64,000 bases of DNA, from positions 434,001 to 498,000 of the forward strand of contig JAZARR010000074.1 in NCBI GenBank assembly GCA_037389465.1. The letters are read 5' to 3'. The DNA comes from Baylisascaris procyonis (Eukaryota > Nematoda > Chromadorea > Rhabditida > Ascarididae). Below are positions 51,301 to 64,000 of this stretch, piece by piece. The notes beneath the pieces are model-generated. The model searched no databases. It worked only from the letters and a program-made list of their open reading frames with translations, and was not told the DNA's origin. Position 1 is the first letter of the stretch; the number at the start of each line of letters is the position of its first letter. The position numbers were made by a program, and so were the translations under genes.

Positions 51301-54152
51301 ACAATTTTTATCGCAGCATATGGGCCCATTTAGGCCCCCAGAAAACGTTTCCAAATTTCATACAACATGATGAGTTCGTATGAGCGCTCGGAGCTGAAAC
51401 ATCGAGTAGATTGGAATGAGTAGGACGAAAAAATCATATTGTTTTTCTCAAAAAATGATGATTCCCACTTCGCAATTTGAATTAATCATTCTTGTTTATA
51501 TTTCAGATCGAGAATCCGAATCATTTGTTTTTTGAAGCAATTGGTAAGATGTGGCCAAGAAGTGAATGCTATGTATAGTTGCGGCAAGTGATAATACAAA
51601 AATTTAGCGCTCAAGAAGGCGGCACATAGGTCAAGGTCATTTTGTGAAGGATAAAAAATTGTTGGACATGCTACGAAGTGTCGGAAGCAGAGGAAATAGC
51701 AGCTCATTGCGCATTTGAAACTTAAGCAATCCTTTATTATGAAATGTGCCATGTTCAATATATTTGCGGTTTTGGATAACGGCGATAGAAGCGAAAAGGG
51801 CCTATGAAAGTTGATTTCGTGATACACAACACTGCATATATAGTGGGAAGTGTAAACAGTTCGGGAATGAAACCAGTACTTGCCATATGAGTGAATGTTT
51901 TGTTTTAGAGTGAGGTTGTCACGCATATCGCTCCATTCATATTGCACTTCATGCGTTTCAGTAATTTTTGTGCGGTCCTCTCAAGCAGTAGCCATGCATC
52001 ATTCCATTATTTATTGTTTTCAGAGTTCACAAAACATACTTTTATCGATGACGTCATGGAAGTTGCTTATACATAGAAATTCTTTAACAGATTACTGAGG
52101 TTGCTCTATAATAAACACAATATCGAATGAGATGAAATAATGCCTAACAAGAGAGAATTTGCTTCGCGTAGAAAATACAATCGCATAAACTTGTAGTGGG
52201 GGTGCAGCATTACTGTCAATGAACATTATTCTTGATTATGCCGCCTCGCATATGGATATTATAGGTCATCTCCATGTCAGGTTGGAACATATATGTTTGT
52301 GTCTATCTACCAAATGGTTTTCAATTCGGAAGCTATGGAAGGTACACTCATGAGGGCTGCAGATGTATGTTATCCAGTGGTTACACCTCCGCACTGACAT
52401 TTGAGCCGATTCGCTATCCGTGAACGAAATTATATTTGAATAATCATGCCTGAAAATGTTCATTCGCTTTGTCGCTTCTTGAGTCACAATGTTGCAACGC
52501 CGATTGATCCTAGCTTGCAGTCTACTGATGCTTTTAACGTGCGCACAAATTTTTTACAGAAGATTTGTGTGAGTGTTTGGCTCATTTGAATTTTCATGCG
52601 TTATTGTGAACATTTTATTGTTTCTCGCTCATGGTTTTTTTTAGGGGGAGGGGGGAATTCCCTCCTGGGAGAGCCAAAAATGCTCTTACCCGCTTTTGAG
52701 AAAGCTTTGCGCATAGACTTGGTTTTCTTATGTTCAATTACATCCTACTATTTAGAAACAAAAGTAGTATCGAAACGATATTGGCACTTCGTATCGGAGC
52801 TGAAGTAAGCAACGTGCGATCAGTTAAACTCCTCTTCGTACTAACAATGGAGAAATAAGTTGAGGAGGGCTCATTTTTGAGGCATTCAATAAATTTGTGG
52901 CCGATAGTTCAGAATTTCCCTTAGTGAATTAAAAACTAGATTAATCTGGAGCTCATAAGGTACAATTCTATAAAAACATTTGTGTCCTACTGTCATTAAC
53001 CGGCATGCGAATCGTTTAGCTTACTTCGACCGCTATTTTTTCATTCAGTTTTGCGCAAGCAGAACCATTATGAAGCAGAACCATTATGTGCCCCGCTCGT
53101 GGTAACCTTCCGAACATATATTTTTCACTTGCCAGTGGTTCAATTGGCACGGAGTACCTTGATTTTTGGACGTTGACACATGAAAGGCTTTTCGCATCCC
53201 ATCGCAGTTTTCCTCTTACATTTCCAATTGATCATTAACAAACAATATGGGGAAATATTTGATCAGGAGGAATCCATTCAAGGGCGCAAATAACAATTAT
53301 TTGCGCATCTTGTATTTGCTCAGCCGAAACGTTTTTCCATCGTTCTATTGGTTTGCTCATTTCACACCCTCATGAATATAATGCAGATGACAAAATCATT
53401 TGCTTGATTTGCTTGTATCCATCAACAGATTTTGTCAGCTGCTTTCCGGCACGCAGGCACTCATATTTAGCAAATCCAGGCATCTCTACATTTTTAGTTA
53501 AGAGCTACTAACATATTCTTTTAGTATTTTTGTGAATCGTTAAAATATCCTCCGTTTCACCAGCTCACTGAAATTTGTTCTGAAATCGGGCGTTATTGCG
53601 GGATTCTACTGCCATACGCACCTTAAGGGCCATCATTCGCTCATTGTCCGTTCATCCATTTGAGAGCACTGCATCTTTCTTCTTTTGGCATACACGTATG
53701 TTGTCACATTTCCTTTTTAGAAGCTGTTTTTTGAAAACGTTTTTGGCACATCAACGATCAATGATGACATGAAGCTGAAAAATTCCGATGTTCTGCACAC
53801 CTTCGAAATGATGCCATGGTTTCTAGGCTGCAATTATACTGTGACAAAACAAGCCTCTCGAACAACAATCTACCGCCAGATGAGACCGCAAGACTATATG
53901 ATGTGTGTCATAAATCCGATAACCCAATGTACACGACCAGGGTAGAGGGCCGAGGTGATGAATCATCGAAATACGCGAGAAGGCGTTCACTAAAACGCTA
54001 TCTTATTCTTGTGCTGCCGATAGCTTAAATGTTCGACCATAGCTGAAATGACCCACTAAATAATGGAATGAAATGAGAGATTTTTTAATACGACAGAATC
54101 CGTTTAGAAAAAAGCGCTTTTCATTCGCAATGCTTTTTACAGATGGGTGAAC
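45375..54152 (+). CDS. Candidate long multi-exon gene, part 1, family not recognised
   Basis: I do not recognise this protein. Several + strand blocks have consensus acceptors and donors, higher GC than their surroundings, and phases that join: 45858-45959, 46057-46147, 46440-46507, 47865-47895, 48372-48429, 48780-48874, 50377-50404, 50618-50693, 50824-51006, 51184-51214, 51317-51377, 51507-51543, 52645-52763, 53721-53941. The best are 50824-51006 (61 codons, Lys/Ser-rich then SYFIRDDKNLADLKYVEDSS) and 53721-53941 (73 codons with MPWFLGCNYTVTKQ). Minus-strand open frames overlap many of them, so strand choice is not secure. The first blocks (45375-45600) join only through gaps of 25 and 10 bases, too short for introns. 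No domain, start codon or full chain is established. The direction is away from the divergent aquaporin gene. Confidence 0.4.
46889..46908. repeat. Perfect 20-bp palindrome
   Basis: The sequence ATATATTGTGCACAATATAT is its own reverse complement, centred on GTGCAC. It lies in a + strand stretch between two candidate exons. Confidence 0.7.
53057..53088. repeat. 16-bp tandem duplication
   Basis: The unit AAGCAGAACCATTATG occurs twice in a row with no mismatch, as expected for recent replication slippage. Confidence 0.8.
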
Positions 54153-55529
54153 GTAAGAGTGGCTACTATCCTTTTGCGCTGCACATTTAGACTAAATGCA
54201 GTTTTTAGTTCGTTTTTCACTCCAAAACCACTAATGATCTTTTGTGAGCAAACGAATGCTAGTTTAAACCTATTCCATGTGGAATACAAGGATATACATG
54301 AATTCCACTATCGTCAATCGCCATCCGCACTAAGCAGTAGTTTAAGGCTCAATGCTTGTGTGTTGCGCTCATCTCAAGCACTGCACTGCCGCATTAGCAA
54401 ACCCACATGTGTACTAGCAATGTGTATTTTTGAATGAAGATTCTAAATGCAGCAAATTCCGAGCTCTCTATGCATTCAAAGACTCTAAAAAATAATGAAA
54501 GGAATAAAGGGGTGTTCCACGAGGCATTATGAGGAAGAATGCATTGACATTAATCACCTATATATAGCGTTAGAAAAAGAAGGATGGATTCAAGCCGCTA
54601 ATACAAAAACAAAAAGAATGATAATTTATAGTAACTAGAAATAATTAATACGAAATCGCTAATAAGAATGAGAAGTGAGGACGGAATCTAGTCACTCACT
54701 GATACGAACGAAAAGGGATTCTGAAGAGTAGCCGATTTGAAAGGCACGGAAATCTGAAATGTTGTTGTTACTAAGAACAAAAGCGAGTGTTGAATTCTTG
54801 TTGCTGATATGAAGAAAAAGGGACGCTGAAACTTTCCTTGATAGCAAAGAAGAGCAAAGGTTGGATCTAGTTACCCATACTGTTCAAGACGAAAGCTGAA
54901 ATCTACTCCGTGCAACGAATGAAAAGCAATGCTTGATTCACTCGCTGATCAACTGATCACAAGCCCTCCCTTGCCGAAGAGAGGACCTCAGGTATCACCT
55001 AGGGTGGATGTTTTTGCTTATATTCACGTATGTTGCTTTATGTGCAGTCACATTATGAAATCACACCTGTTTTCAATGCGTTTTTTTCCGTAATTTATGA
55101 AAGCCTTTTACGTATATATCGTTCCCCTTCAATGTTTAGGCTTCTTTTCGCAATATACATATATATTTTTGGGTACGGCAACTGTAATAATTTTTAATTG
55201 TTTTTGTGAGGGTTTCCCATAGAATCGGTTTTTTAGTTTCATTTTTCAAGGTGAACACATTTCGATGCGATGTTGCTGCATTCTCACTCGAAACTCGGAA
55301 TATATAAGTGCCGTTGCACAAACTCCAAACCATTACTTTCAGTGATGATATTCGGAATATACGATGAGAGATGATTTTCAATTTTTAAATCGTTTGAGAA
55401 CAATTTTTCTGTAAGCTTCATAGTGCTATTCACTGTTCCATTTGCGCATGCATTTGTTTCGATTTGCATATTCCACCCGCTCTCTCTTTCCTACCCCGTC
55501 CCCCTCCTTCGTATTAATAACCACACTAG

Positions 55530-58500
55530 AAGAACTCATCAATTGGAGGAAGCTCATATATGGTCTGAACGGCTTATGTCCACATGCGAACTGCGAGTTT
55601 ACTGGTCATTTTGACGCTACAAAATATGCATTTTCCTTTAGTAGCTCTACGACTGGAACTTCATTAGCTGGCGCACGTTTAGGGTCACTTAAGCGGAAAA
55701 GCCGCGTCAATTCTATGTTGTGCCTCTATTCATCATGTGTCGTTTGTTGGATGACAGCGCTGTCGTAGCCATCCGTTCGTTGAGCGTTTCTTTGCGTTGT
55801 CATTTATTCACGGCTTGTTTTATGCTCACTTCCCATGGCACAAAAAGTTCTTTTTGAACATGTCAACAATTTTTTTCAGCTTTCATCTACTTTTTTTAAT
55901 CAGCCGATTTATTGCTTTTCTCCTAATCCGTTTATTTCTTGAAGGATTCCGTTAAGAAACACTCTAAGGTTTCAGCTAAAGTCCTCAGTATTAAAACACT
56001 AAATAAGCAATCCACATTTCAGTTGCATATGTTTGCCTGTGCGTGTGCACATCTGCCTGCTTCGATGCATGCTAAAGTAGTACGGATCGAATTGTTGTTA
56101 TTTCACTCAGCAGCTGAACAAATAATATATATTAAATAAGGCTGCATCCATCGACCGATGAATTATGCATCTGGGTTCAAACAGATTTGCATATTTTCCA
56201 AAACGCTACGAGGTAGCTTCATCCAAAATTCACTCGTTGTCGAAAAATCTTGACCACCTTTTAGTAATTCGAATATGCGCCCTAAAGAACTGCAAACAAA
56301 GTTTATTAGATAAATATTCAAAATTAGTACATAAACATTCTTTTAATAGGCGTGATGCTTGTTGTATCATATTGAACTTCTGCAATTTCAGCGTATTTCG
56401 TTAGGGAAGCTAAGAGCGTTAAGCAATAGTGAAGTGATATTTATGGCAAAGAGAAAGAGCATAGTCGTCGATAACGGTAAAAATTATTGAATTAATCCAC
56501 GTTTCGATTATATCTGAGGAAATGTGAAATTCTGTCACGTGATAATAAGTCTGAATGATGCCCACAAACAGTTCTTAAAAACTTTTGAGTGCATTGCTGT
56601 AAGTTGTATAATTTCGATGCCATCAATATGGAGTGTTCAACGCTCATCGAATACGCTTTTTAATCTCATCATGAAGGATTAATTGAATTTTTGCAATGCG
56701 CATTTACCTCTCAATATTACGTCTATGAGCGAGAAAAATGTTGAATTGCATTGAGCAAGGAAATTAATATGGCCGATTCGAAAACCTTTTAGGCATTATG
56801 TGTCACTTCTTGCAAATTGAATGATTTAAACGCTCATATTGGATGGATTTTAATTGAAGTTTCCGAGATTTATTCAGTCAAAAATATTTCAGCTTTAAAA
56901 CTATTTCTTTGTAAAGCACAAAAATTCTGCACATCTCTTATATACGATCATCAAATAATGTTCATGCAAAGAATGCGATATATTGAAAATAATTTCTTGG
57001 AAAAAAACATATCAACGAACAAGTTGCTTTTGGAGTCGTATGCTTTGCTGTAAGTGGTCTCTGTTGCTCTACTATTGTACGTTCAATTTACGACACAATC
57101 TATGGGTGACTGGTGTTCCTGCATCCGTTGATGTCCTTGAAGTGGTACCGCCCGGCTTGCACGCCTTTGCCTAATGGTATGTTAGTTATAAGTGTACATA
57201 TATAAGTACCTCTCTTAAACCTAACCTCACTTTGAGGTTATAATATTCCGCAATTCGAGAATATGGGCATATTGCTCGGCAAATATGAAGTCAAAGATGT
57301 ACATTGCTCGGCGAATACGAAATCAAAGATATACCTCGTGTGAAGCAATTATTTCTTTAAGTTCTTTATGACAGGTACCGAGAGCGCCGAAAGATTCAAA
57401 TGACCAAATATGCCATCACATTTTTTGAAATAAAATAGAAATTTCCTTTTGTCCTCTGACTTCTGTACAGCTGAAAGAGTGCAGAAGGGTGAATCTGTTT
57501 GCGGTGCTGCAATAGAATCAGTCAACATGCGCTGCGGGGATTCTGGGTTACCCATTGGAAGATCGTGTGGGCACAGGTCTCTGCTCACCATTTGTAACAT
57601 TATGAGATCCTTTCACCGAAGATTTCTCTTCTAAGAATTTATTTGCTAAGTGCTTATCGCATCTCTTTGTAAATAGTAGAGTTATTCAACAATGATAGAT
57701 TGACCTGAATCGTGAGTGAGCATAAGCGCTTATTTTCGACTTGTAACCTCCCGATCCGCTCATAGGGAAGCCAATTAAGGGTTGTTTTGCTATTCTCTAC
57801 TTTCCCTGACGAGTGATTATTGCAGCATTCATTTTAACAAATTGGCATTCGCTTTCCTGCGAAAAACAGTCACCTCAGATACTTCAAACGTCACTGCGGT
57901 TTTCCTCCCTGATTTTCCTGTTTGCTTGTTCAACGTGAATAGACATTGGCATAGACAAATCGTGAATAAATTTCGCCAATAGCGCCACGGTACCAGAAAT
58001 TTCGTGGTGAGTATCGTAAGACGAGAGATCTAGTGCCGCTTTCAACTTCGCTCAGCATTATCTTCACGAATTCTGCAAATCCCTGACTGAAAATTTCTTG
58101 TTAATTTGTTTCCTCTCCTAGAATCTTTCCAGGTATTCGGGAATTGCACTTCCGCTAAATTAACATGCCAAATGTGTAATAGTAGTTCACATAAATTGCG
58201 CATAATAGGGCAGTTAATAATTTTGCGAGCGGAATACTCACTTGTGAACAATAATATGTTAGACTTTCTGTGGATGAACTTCCGTGCCTCCAATTTCCTC
58301 TTTTTGACAGTGCTTCGTTTTCTCTTGAACCCTTCGCGGATTACTCTCCACTTGCACTTGCTTATCTAAAATCAGCGTTACCTCATCGATTTTGATTTTA
58401 GTTCAACGCTCCTGAAATCAGGCATCGAAAGAAAGCTTAAGAAAGAAACCTCACGACTATTTGTTTTACTTATTGAGAAGTGAGTATCTTTCGTCTTCAC

Positions 58501-61489
58501 TGATCGATTTGCACTAAGTGGATAAACTGTTTAGAGTGAAATTGATTAGCAGCTTTATATTGATGAAGGTTCATTTAGTCAGCTCTTTCCTTTGCATTAG
58601 ACACAACGATCCAACATATCGAATTTAGTAAGGCATGCCTCAAAAAATCCAATATGAGCATCCGACAATGTTACAGTTATGTGCCTCACATCGATGCACA
58701 TGGCTGCTTTTTTCATTGGAGATTCTTTCATGAAAAAATCTAACAGCTATCTCCCTGCGATTAGATATCGTTTTTATAACACATGAAACTGCTGTACTTC
58801 GATTCATTGCTCATCATATCCCCCAAAGAAATGTTCAATAAATCACAGACCTTGGAAGCATCTTTTCGAATACCTGTCATAAAATTTAAGGAATAGTCTG
58901 CTTGGGATGAAAAAGTCACTGTTGTTTTATTTATGCTACATCAGGTGGGTTGAAAATTTTGAGAGTGAAATAATTTAATAAGACAGATGACTAGCTGGGT
59001 CGTTTTATGACCCGATGTTGCAGAGGTATTGTGGTGTAAGCAGTGCAGAGAAGACGCTTGTGGTTAGAATTGTCAGAGGAAGTGCGTGAATGTTGAAAGC
59101 TTCTTACCTTTTTTCCAAAGCTAACTACGATGCGTATGGATGTTGTCCACAATATGTAACATGGTTGCAAGACTAGGTTCTTCGATTGAAGAATTCCTGA
59201 ACAAACATGAGATATGAACTCTCACTTTTTGACGAATATTGCACTATGACCTCTTTCGAATATAGGAAGTCGGGTGCGCTGAAAGTTGAGTGAAGTTGAG
59301 AACTCGACAGATGCTTGCGGCTGAATTCATAAATGTCCTGTTATGTTGTTCTTAGTGCTATTGACCATACTAATTAATTCAACGGTCAATGAATAGCAGC
59401 AGTTCTAACCATTCTTAATTATTTAACTCCGATGGACATGTTCAGGAGTACATTCGCTATTCTTCTCCCAGGAGTGCACATCACACTATCAATAGCTCAT
59501 CGGAACGTCCACTCTTGCCGTTACGCTACTTTTCAAAATCAGGCAAGCATCACCACAATCTTCAGCCTTTAGTTTCACAATAAAATCTCTTTTTGGTGTG
59601 GATGCAAGGACGAAGAGTTCAATACCGTAGCACTTCCTTTTATTACTAATATTTCGATGTTGTTTTGCAGAAGGCCAAACAAAATTAACGATGAAAATTA
59701 TTTCTCCTTGAAATCGGGAAAATGAGTAGTATTTAGAATACGAATCTCCAACCATTTTTATCAAATGATAAACTTTCTACTTCTCATTGGGAGAAAATCA
59801 CCCTCTTCTTCCCTACGGTCATTTTTTTGGAAAGATTGATTTGACGAGGACTTGAAGTCGCTATGAATCAAATCATCTACTCTTTCATATTGAAATCATT
59901 CATTCTCTCAACATTTCTTGAATTTACTGTATTAGCGTATTTAGCAAACATTTACACCACACCTGTATCACTTGTGTCTGACAACTCCGAATCATTCACG
60001 CTCACTTTAAAGCGATTATCTAATTTATCAATCTAATGATAATGTATCGAAGAGAATGCAGTTGGCTTCATCAGTTAGGCGGTAAATTGTTTGAAAGTGC
60101 AGTGAAAAATTTTTCGTCATAGAGCAATTTCTCCTCTCTATCTTTTCCTGCACAGAAACTCGATAAATCTCGATAAAATGTTGCAAAAAGCAAATTGACG
60201 TTTTTTTTAACTTCACTGGCAATCCACTGAAATTCAATTTTCCATTAAATTAGAATTCTGTCGTTCGAATTACATATGTTCATTTGATTTACTAAAAAAG
60301 CTTGCAAAAAAATTTCTTTTTCTCGTTGACCTGTCGTTCCAATGCATTTCAGTGAAAAATATTAAGAGTAATTCCAGAAATGTAAGTGCCTTTTACTTCA
60401 CTTTATTTGTTCATTGCATATGGGCAGCATCTCATGAACTCCAAAATTGAAATCGGATCTCTTTGTTTCAAAGCCAACGTAAATATTCATTGACGCAGTT
60501 GCATCTGCGAGCCGAAAATGCAATCTCTGTTCTATTTAGGGTCTCTTTAAAAGCTTGTGTTCTTTTTTTGCCACTTACTCAACAAGGACTTCTCTGAGTG
60601 AAGAATTGCAAGCGGAAGTTCAAATCTAAAGATGGGGAAGCATAATCAAGGCAAACCTTACGATTTAGAGATAATTCAGGGTAGTGAATTTATCCAAGGG
60701 AACACGGCTATGTTATTCCTGTCGAGTTCTGCTTTCCTCGACTGCCCTCATTTTACATCACTGTAAGTCGGTGTATTCATCAATTTCTGGCGTGTGAAGT
60801 ACGAATTCACCGAAGTAACGAAATTCGAGCAAAAACATACACGAGAAGATAAGAAAGCACGCACAGTTTTGCAGGCAAGATGTTAGCCTATTTATGTATT
60901 CGGCTAGGGACCCTAAGGCAAATCATAACCCAGATGGGGGAGATGTCGCGTCAAACGGTGAAAAACAAAATAAAATTCCAGATGAATGACTAGAAAAATT
61001 TCGCTGAAGATTTGGTGGGAAAGGAAACATAGAATCCCCGCATTGTTGTGAGAGGATTCTATGCCCTCTGTCCTTGTTGTCATTCCTGCTAAACTTAACT
61101 CTCCTTGTCATGTCTAAGTCCGCGCTTTCTGTCTTCTGCACAAGCGCCACTCGTCCCCCCTCTCGCTGCCGGCAATTTTCATTTTGCCCTGTATGCAACT
61201 TGGCCACAGAGGTCAACATCAAAATCAGTACAAGTGTAAGCGAAACAATTTGATCTCTAGAATCAAAGAGATCATAAGAACCCATTTGATCGCAACAATT
61301 CATTCGCTAAAGGTGGGAACGAAGGTAAAAACAATACTCCTTCAGAACCTTTTCCCCTTGGATTCCTCGCATTCACTCCTTCGGAGCGCCGTCTTTTTGC
61401 TGCGATTTATGTCGAAGAGTGGTTTAAATGGTCGTAGTGGATACGCCACACGAGCTAATGAGAAGTTTGATCACGAGGTGGTGATATGA
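55530..61489 (+). CDS. Candidate long multi-exon gene, part 2, family not recognised
   Basis: This probably continues the previous entry, but it may be a separate gene. Blocks with fitting phases: 55530-55766, 57471-57576, 57826-57919, 58133-58257, 58402-58479, 59446-59542, 60353-60381, 60680-60762, 61210-61477 (or to TGA 61489). Strongest evidence: 57471-57576 (GC-rich, TTCTGTACAG acceptor, CACAG|GT donor) joins 57826 in phase 2; 60680-60762 has donor CACT|GTAAGT and joins 61210-61477, an 89-codon block with LISRIKEIIRTHLIATIHSL. The join 59542 to 60353 would use a GC donor (TCAG|GCAAGC). The link between 58479 and 59446 is missing. I found no domain. A 126-codon minus-strand frame overlaps 60923-61303 and weakens the strand call there. 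Confidence 0.36.
57269..57332. repeat. 32-bp tandem duplication
   Basis: Two adjacent 32-base copies at 57269-57300 and 57301-57332 share ATTGCTCGGC, AATA and TCAAAGAT, with about six differences. They lie between candidate exons. Confidence 0.7.
61028..61063. repeat. 10-bp inverted repeat
   Basis: CATAGAATCC and GGATTCTATG are exact reverse complements separated by 16 bases. The hairpin lies between two candidate exons. Confidence 0.6.
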
Positions 61490-64000
61490 AACAAGATTTT
61501 TTCGAGATGATTACACGTCATTCATAATCCACAACAAATCCACTTTTTAAATATCCAATTATCAGTAGGAATGAAAAATTTTATTTGCAGCCTATTAAGA
61601 GAATTTATTCTTCGAAGCATTAATCGAAGCTTTTCACAGCTCGATGATTACAAAAACTAAATCTAGGCCGCATGGTTCGCTGATATGAGTAATAATATAT
61701 TACATGCGGAATCCCAAGAAGATAACTGACTAAATGATGGTTGTTTGAGGCATTAGCATTTCTACGCCTAGTGCTACTGATCTAAACTAATCGGCGCCTC
61801 ACTCAATGTTTACTGTACTTTAAAAATGTCCGCGGCATCGCGGTAAATCACTAATTTCTTTAAGTCACCATTCTGACAATGCCTTTCCATTTGCAGCGCA
61901 CAATTCCCTCGCAACCCTTTTTCTAAGTGTTTATGATGGATTTGAATATTCATTATTAGCATTCTATATTTACGCATCAATTTAAATGATAACTTTTGCT
62001 TCAATTTTACTAGAAATTAATGCACCTGAGTTCATAAGTAGTCGTTTTTATGCATATCTCATTACTTGAAAGCTATTGCATGGAATACATAGTCTCAACA
62101 CTTAATCCACTTCACCTAAGAATTTTCTATTAAGACTTCATCTGATCAACTCTCGTACTATTTTAATTCTGTGCCACCATACTATTATAAGGGATCTCGC
62201 TGTATGATTTCATCGCATCTTTGCCTTAAGTGTATGTCATTTAAGCTAATCATCATTGGGAGGGGAAGGAGAAACTCAAAAAAATCGTTGACCAACGAGT
62301 TTGTCATTTTCAATACTCTCCGGGTAGCACACTCGAACTATAGTTTTTGTGTTCAAAGCAGCATTGATATCGTTTTTAAAGTTTAGCTCTCAACTCGCAA
62401 AGCATTTAATAGTAAGGCGATGATGCATTGTCTACTGTTAGTTGTGCATATTTCGGTCATCTTATCATAACTAAGTTGCTTTCATTAGCACTTAATCAAT
62501 TAGATACTGTGTCACATAATGTCGAGTAATCTTAATGTGTAGAGTGCAGCAGTATGTTTGCATCTCTTAATTCCATAGCCTATTTTGATATAAGTGACCA
62601 ATGGGCACTATTTTTACACGATATTGGGAAGAGAGAGAGAAACGTTGTAAACCTGCTGTAAATGCACAGTATCATATTTCTAATTCTCTTTTGACAGGCA
62701 GGATGCATTTTTGAAGAGTTTCGAGATATTCGGAAATTTCCTTTCCATTTGAGGAGTAGAGAACTTATGTGACGTAGGAATTTATGTCGTCAAGCATGCC
62801 CATAGAAATTTTACTACTCCTTCCTCCGATACCAATTAACAACTGTGGGCAGCGAAGGACTTGGGGGAGGGCAAAAAGAGGAGGGAGAAGGAGTTCAGGG
62901 AGAAGGAAGCTTAGCGCAAATGAGGCATTCATAGCCATATGGAAAGCTCAGAGGAAATTAAGCGCCAAAATGTATTAATGACAGGAAAACCCAAATGTTC
63001 TGGTCCTTCCTGAGTTCACACTTCTGATCGAATAATCTTTAATTGCCGCACTGCTCCCCGTTTTGGAGATGACTTTTGATTTCATAACTACTGAATGATG
63101 GATGCCGCTAACATAATCTGATTGAGCGGTGTAATTTGAATAGCGTTTATCGTTGCTTTAAGCACTGTAACCTCCTCCCCCTCATCGGACAAAGCGACTG
63201 TGCTGTTGGCAGATGATTTCATATAGCAGCGTTGGTGTTTGCATTGAGCATTATAATTCTGACACAATGTGGCTATTCATGTAAGCATTAAGCATTCAAT
63301 TCTTTCACATTTCGGCTATTCAATCACACTCACGCAAGCTATTCAAGTGTGCTGTATGAAATGGTTATTAAATAAAGCATTTTATTGCAGCGTTTGATTG
63401 TGCATTACCATTGTTTGCGATCAATTAATGTTGCTACGATTTGCAAAGCCGCATTCAACGATTATTCATTTTATTTCATTGCCCATTGCTCGTCGATCGT
63501 TCAGTGCAAACGAATGCTACCTCGATGTTCCTAAAAAACTGCATCTTCCGCTATTTGAACAAAGTCCACTGACTTTTCACTACTCCCCACACTTCTTAAT
63601 AATTTCACAGCCGCTTTCATGCTCACTCATATCTGCTTTTGAGTCCATGAAAATTTACAATCCGACGAAGCGAAAGAAGATCTAAAAACTGCACTATCAG
63701 AGCGCAGTACATATCATCCTTCTCTTTATTATGCTTCGTATTGTGCGTTTTTCTTTCTTTCTGCTCATTGCTTTGTGCAGCTAAATATATAATTCAATTC
63801 ATGCTCTCAATGGTGAAACTATTATTTCATGCAGCACTGAAGACGTTTTAGTGCTGATGCATTTCTTATTATCATATTCGAACACATTAGAGTTTGATTA
63901 TATTTCGAAATTTCGACGTTCACCTCTCTTGATATTGTTTTTTAGACAATGTTAACGCCATAATCAGAGATGATAAGATAAGGGCATCTCATGATACGGG
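61490..64000. other. 3' part of window, no gene supported
   Basis: Most of this stretch is AT-rich with only short open frames. Near the end, a good acceptor (TTTTATTGCAG, ending 63390) opens a 47-codon frame to a stop at 63534. A second acceptor at 63504 opens another frame of 60 codons to TAA 63685, ending in a Lys-rich tail. Either could be a terminal exon of the candidate gene to the left, but they exclude each other and neither carries a domain. Confidence 0.35.

Noticed and set aside
53816..54028. 70-codon + strand frame beginning MVSRLQLYCD
   Set aside because: A different + strand frame is open from the strong acceptor at 53720 to the donor at 53941 and reads as the more likely coding frame.
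60923..61303. 126-codon minus-strand frame with a hydrophobic stretch like a signal peptide
   Set aside because: It overlaps the 89-codon + strand block with fitting splice sites. The hydrophobic stretch is the antisense of a basic helix, and no peptide precursor pattern with repeated cleavage sites is present.

Overview
This is nuclear DNA from a nematode, most likely a parasitic species with large introns; a clade V strongylid is my best guess. The signs are nematode-type splice acceptors (TTTTCAG, TTGCAG), introns from 0.3 to 10 kb in an AT-rich background, a nuclear receptor of the DHR78/TR2/TR4 type, a saposin-like protein, and an RTE-clade retrotransposon remnant. Nearly all single-frame open frames here are of chance length. 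The real genes had to be rebuilt exon by exon from splice sites, phase and protein family features.

Layout. About 4.4 kb of sequence without a convincing gene comes first. The nhr-41-like nuclear receptor gene fills about 4.46-29.44 kb on the + strand in 13 supported exons: Ser-rich N-terminus, two-exon zinc-finger domain, hinge, and ligand-binding domain. Its introns hold three (TA)n microsatellites, a degenerate RTE element on the minus strand (24.1-24.9 kb), GC-rich islands near 11 and 12.4 kb, and a perfect 14-bp hairpin. A gene-poor stretch follows (29.5-35 kb). Then comes a saposin-B gene on the + strand (36.92-37.62 kb; 5' exons not found), tail-to-tail with an AQP8-type aquaporin gene on the minus strand (44.95 down to 38.14 kb, 7 exons, 270 residues). 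From about 45.4 to 61.5 kb the + strand carries many exon-like blocks that join in phase. They may be one long gene of a family I do not recognise, but this is much less certain than the other genes.

Main points. (1) One intron in nhr-41 and one in the aquaporin gene need a GC-AG splice pair to keep the conserved protein frame. (2) The aquaporin has Pro where the selectivity-filter Arg normally follows the second NPA box (NPAP instead of NPAR), in an otherwise intact reading frame. (3) The nhr-41 hinge exon contains a second, consensus in-frame donor that predicts a shorter isoform. The genes show no operon-like or pathway link: they are a transcription factor, a lipid-interacting secreted protein and a membrane channel that happen to be neighbours.
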